Shown: positions 5,850 through 6,874 of the stretch, piece by piece
Position numbering within the stretch: position 1 is the stretch's first letter
Layout of the letters: the number at the start of each line of letters is the position of its first letter
Assembly: GCA_965372385.1 (NCBI GenBank)
Contig: CBDVCD010000185.1
Location: forward strand, 1-6,874
Origin: JASJBU01 sp965372385
Lineage (GTDB): Bacteria; Pseudomonadota; Gammaproteobacteria; Chromatiales; Chromatiaceae
Reading direction: 5' to 3'
DNA: 6,874 bases
Program-made: the position numbers and the translations under genes
Notes under the pieces: generated by a model
Database searches by the model: none
Told to the model about the DNA's origin: nothing
What the model saw: the letters and a program-made list of their open reading frames with translations, nothing else

Positions 5850-5899
5850 GAAATAGAAAATAAATCCACCCCATCAGAAGGATATGGTCATCCATTAGG
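5837..5899 (+). promoter_or_regulatory. competing helices around the leader ORF stop
   Basis: CCTAATGG (5837-5844) is the exact reverse complement of CCATTAGG (5892-5899). The same bases are also used by ATGGGGT (5841-5847) pairing with ACCCCAT (5868-5874), and by CCTAA (5837-5841) pairing with TTAGG (5826-5830). The three helices exclude each other, as in attenuator or switch leaders. No T-run follows, so if it regulates, it is not a simple intrinsic terminator. Confidence 0.35.
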
Positions 5900-5960
5900 A
5901 AACTCTAAAATTTGCCACAACTTGAAGCAGGTGCCCTGCCTGTGTCGGTTTCGGATTGCA

Positions 5961-6032
5961 GGTCTTCTGGCCATAACCTATGCTCGGTTCCTGGCCGGGC
6001 TCAGACCTTAGGATCAATGCTGGCCAAAGACC
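5961..6032 (+). promoter_or_regulatory. nested stem-loop in the dsrA leader
   Basis: GGTCTTCTGGCCA (5961-5973) pairs with TGGCCAAAGACC (6021-6032) to give 12 base pairs with one bulged C at 5967. Inside it, CCTA (5977-5980) pairs with TAGG (6009-6012), and GCTCGG (5982-5987) pairs with CCGGGC (5995-6000, one G-U) around a 7-base loop. The structure ends 17 bases before the dsrA ribosome binding site and could affect translation or mRNA stability. CCTGC (5935-5939) could compete by pairing with GCAGG at 5958-5962, or with GCAGG at 5927-5931. It does not match any riboswitch family that I recognise. Confidence 0.45.
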
Positions 6033-6061
6033 CTAATAAACGACCATTTGGAGAAAGAGTG

Positions 6062-6874
6062 ATGGCAAAACAGATGCATGATACCCCCATGCTTGACCAG
6101 TTGGAGAGTGGCCCATGGCCGTCTTTCGTAACTGGGCTCAAGCGTCTCGCTAACGACAATGACATGATGGTTGACCTGCTCGGTCAGTTGGAGACCTCCT
6201 ACCAGACCAAAAAAGGCTACTGGAAGGGTGGTACTGTCGGTGTTATCGGTTACGGCGGTGGCATTATCCCCCGATTCACCGAGCTGAAGAAAGACGGAAA
6301 ACCCGTATACCCCGCGGCGGCTGAATTCCATACCCTGCGTGTTATGCCGCCTCCAGGCATGCATTACGACACCAACACTATTCGCAAGTTTTGCGACATC
6401 TGGGAAGAGTATGGTTCAGGCCTGATCGCCTTCCACGGTCAGTCCGGCGATATCATGTTCCAGGGTTGTTCTACCGATAACGTGCAGCCCGCATTTGACG
6501 CGATCAATGAGATGGGCTTCGACCTGGGTGGCGCCGGTCCCGCCGTGCGTACCGGTATGTCCTGTGTGGGTGCTGCTCGCTGTGAGAACTCCTGCGTAGA
6601 CGAAGGCCGTACCCTGCGCATGCTGGTGAACAATGCCCTCGACGACATGCATCGCCCCGCTCTCCCCTACAAGTTCAAGTATAAGGTTTCCGGTTGCCCC
6701 AACGACTGCATGAACTCCGTGCAGCGTGCTGACCTGGCCACCATCGGTACCTGGCGCGACGACATGAAGGTCGATCAGGCTGAGGTCAAGAGTTTCGTTG
6801 CCGAACGTGGTCGCAAGTATGTCATCGACAACGTCATCGCCGGTCGACCCGCGGTCACCGGCCTCCAGGACGCT
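6062..6874 (+). CDS. dsrA: dissimilatory sulfite reductase alpha subunit, 5' part
   Basis: The first 271 codons of DsrA, open to the window edge; full DsrA is usually a little over 400 residues. With DsrB it forms the cytoplasmic alpha2beta2 siroheme sulfite reductase, which in sulfur oxidizers works in reverse, releasing sulfite from stored sulfur. The N-terminal TPMLDQLESGPWPSFVT is characteristic. The cofactor ligand motifs are both intact: C168-x5-C174 in SCVGAARCENSC and C212-x3-C216 in SGCPNDC, which bind the [4Fe-4S] cluster coupled to siroheme. ATG 6062 is supported by GGAG at 6050-6053, 8 bases upstream. It is transcribed away from the minus-strand run that ends with the cysteine-free DsrC-family gene. 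The C-terminal third, including the ferredoxin-like domain, lies outside the window. The oxidative type is inferred from resemblance to purple sulfur bacterial DsrA. Confidence 0.97.
   Translation, partial: MAKQMHDTPMLDQLESGPWPSFVTGLKRLANDNDMMVDLLGQLETSYQTKKGYWKGGTVGVIGYGGGIIPRFTELKKDGKPVYPAAAEFHTLRVMPPPGMHYDTNTIRKFCDIWEEYGSGLIAFHGQSGDIMFQGCSTDNVQPAFDAINEMGFDLGGAGPAVRTGMSCVGAARCENSCVDEGRTLRMLVNNALDDMHRPALPYKFKYKVSGCPNDCMNSVQRADLATIGTWRDDMKVDQAEVKSFVAERGRKYVIDNVIAGRPAVTGLQDA

Larger units (their letters stand above)
5575..6061. other. divergent intergenic region and dsrA leader
   Basis: A 487-base gap between the minus-strand run and dsrA, clearly more AT-rich than the genes in its left half. 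It must hold the promoters for both directions. It contains an 8-bp direct repeat TCAAGTTT (5659-5666 and 5676-5683, 17 bases apart, start to start), a G-run (GATGGGG 5723-5729) complementary to CCCCATC (5869-5875), a short leader ORF with competing helices (5811-5899) and a nested stem-loop (5961-6032). No tRNA, CRISPR repeat or longer gene is seen. I cannot place the dsrA promoter with confidence. Confidence 0.7.

Noticed and set aside
5980..6036. 18-codon frame ATG 5980 to TAA before dsrA
   Set aside because: No ribosome binding site, and its bases are better explained by the nested stem-loop.
6014..6652. Minus-strand frames opposite dsrA
   Set aside because: They are antisense to dsrA, which has its cofactor cysteine motifs in frame; the opposite frames show no family features.

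Overview
The window fits a sulfur-oxidizing gammaproteobacterium (Chromatiales or Sedimenticola/Thiodiazotropha-like). The assignment rests on the start of a dissimilatory sulfite reductase alpha subunit gene (dsrA) at the right edge, whose N-terminus resembles purple-sulfur-bacterial DsrA, together with a DsrC-family gene nearby. The species and the oxidative direction of the Dsr pathway are inferences, because dsrB, dsrEFH and the dsrMKJOP genes lie outside the window.

Left part (1-3491, + strand): a GC-rich hairpin repeat leads into a small DUF559 endonuclease-like gene. Its last 8 bases overlap the start of a fatty-acyl-CoA synthetase gene. A 148-bp inverted-repeat element built from CACAGAG heptamers (2211-2358) separates this pair from a type I dnaJ-like co-chaperone gene. 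The DUF559 gene and both repeats look like mobile or repeat-associated material inserted around ordinary metabolic genes.

Middle part (3568-5574, - strand): four tightly spaced genes read away from dsrA, in the order small 58-aa protein, 236-aa acidic helical protein, a Cas6/Cmx6-like RAMP protein, and a DsrC-family protein with no cysteine at all. No CRISPR array or other cas gene is visible. The run converges on dnaJ, with a small stem-loop and palindromes between them.

Right part (5575-6874): a 487-bp divergent intergenic region precedes dsrA. It holds a 12-codon leader ORF with a strong ribosome binding site, several competing inverted repeats around that ORF's stop codon, and a compact nested stem-loop (5961-6032) ending 17 bases before the dsrA ribosome binding site. 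The first 271 codons of dsrA follow, including both cysteine motifs for the siroheme-coupled [4Fe-4S] cluster.

The most unusual point is the pairing of an orphan Cas6-like (possible RNA-cleaving or RNA-binding) gene and a redox-dead DsrC paralogue in one apparent operon divergent from dsrA, whose leader is rich in RNA structure. A regulatory role for this cassette in Dsr expression is a hypothesis only; the sequence shows the arrangement, not the function.
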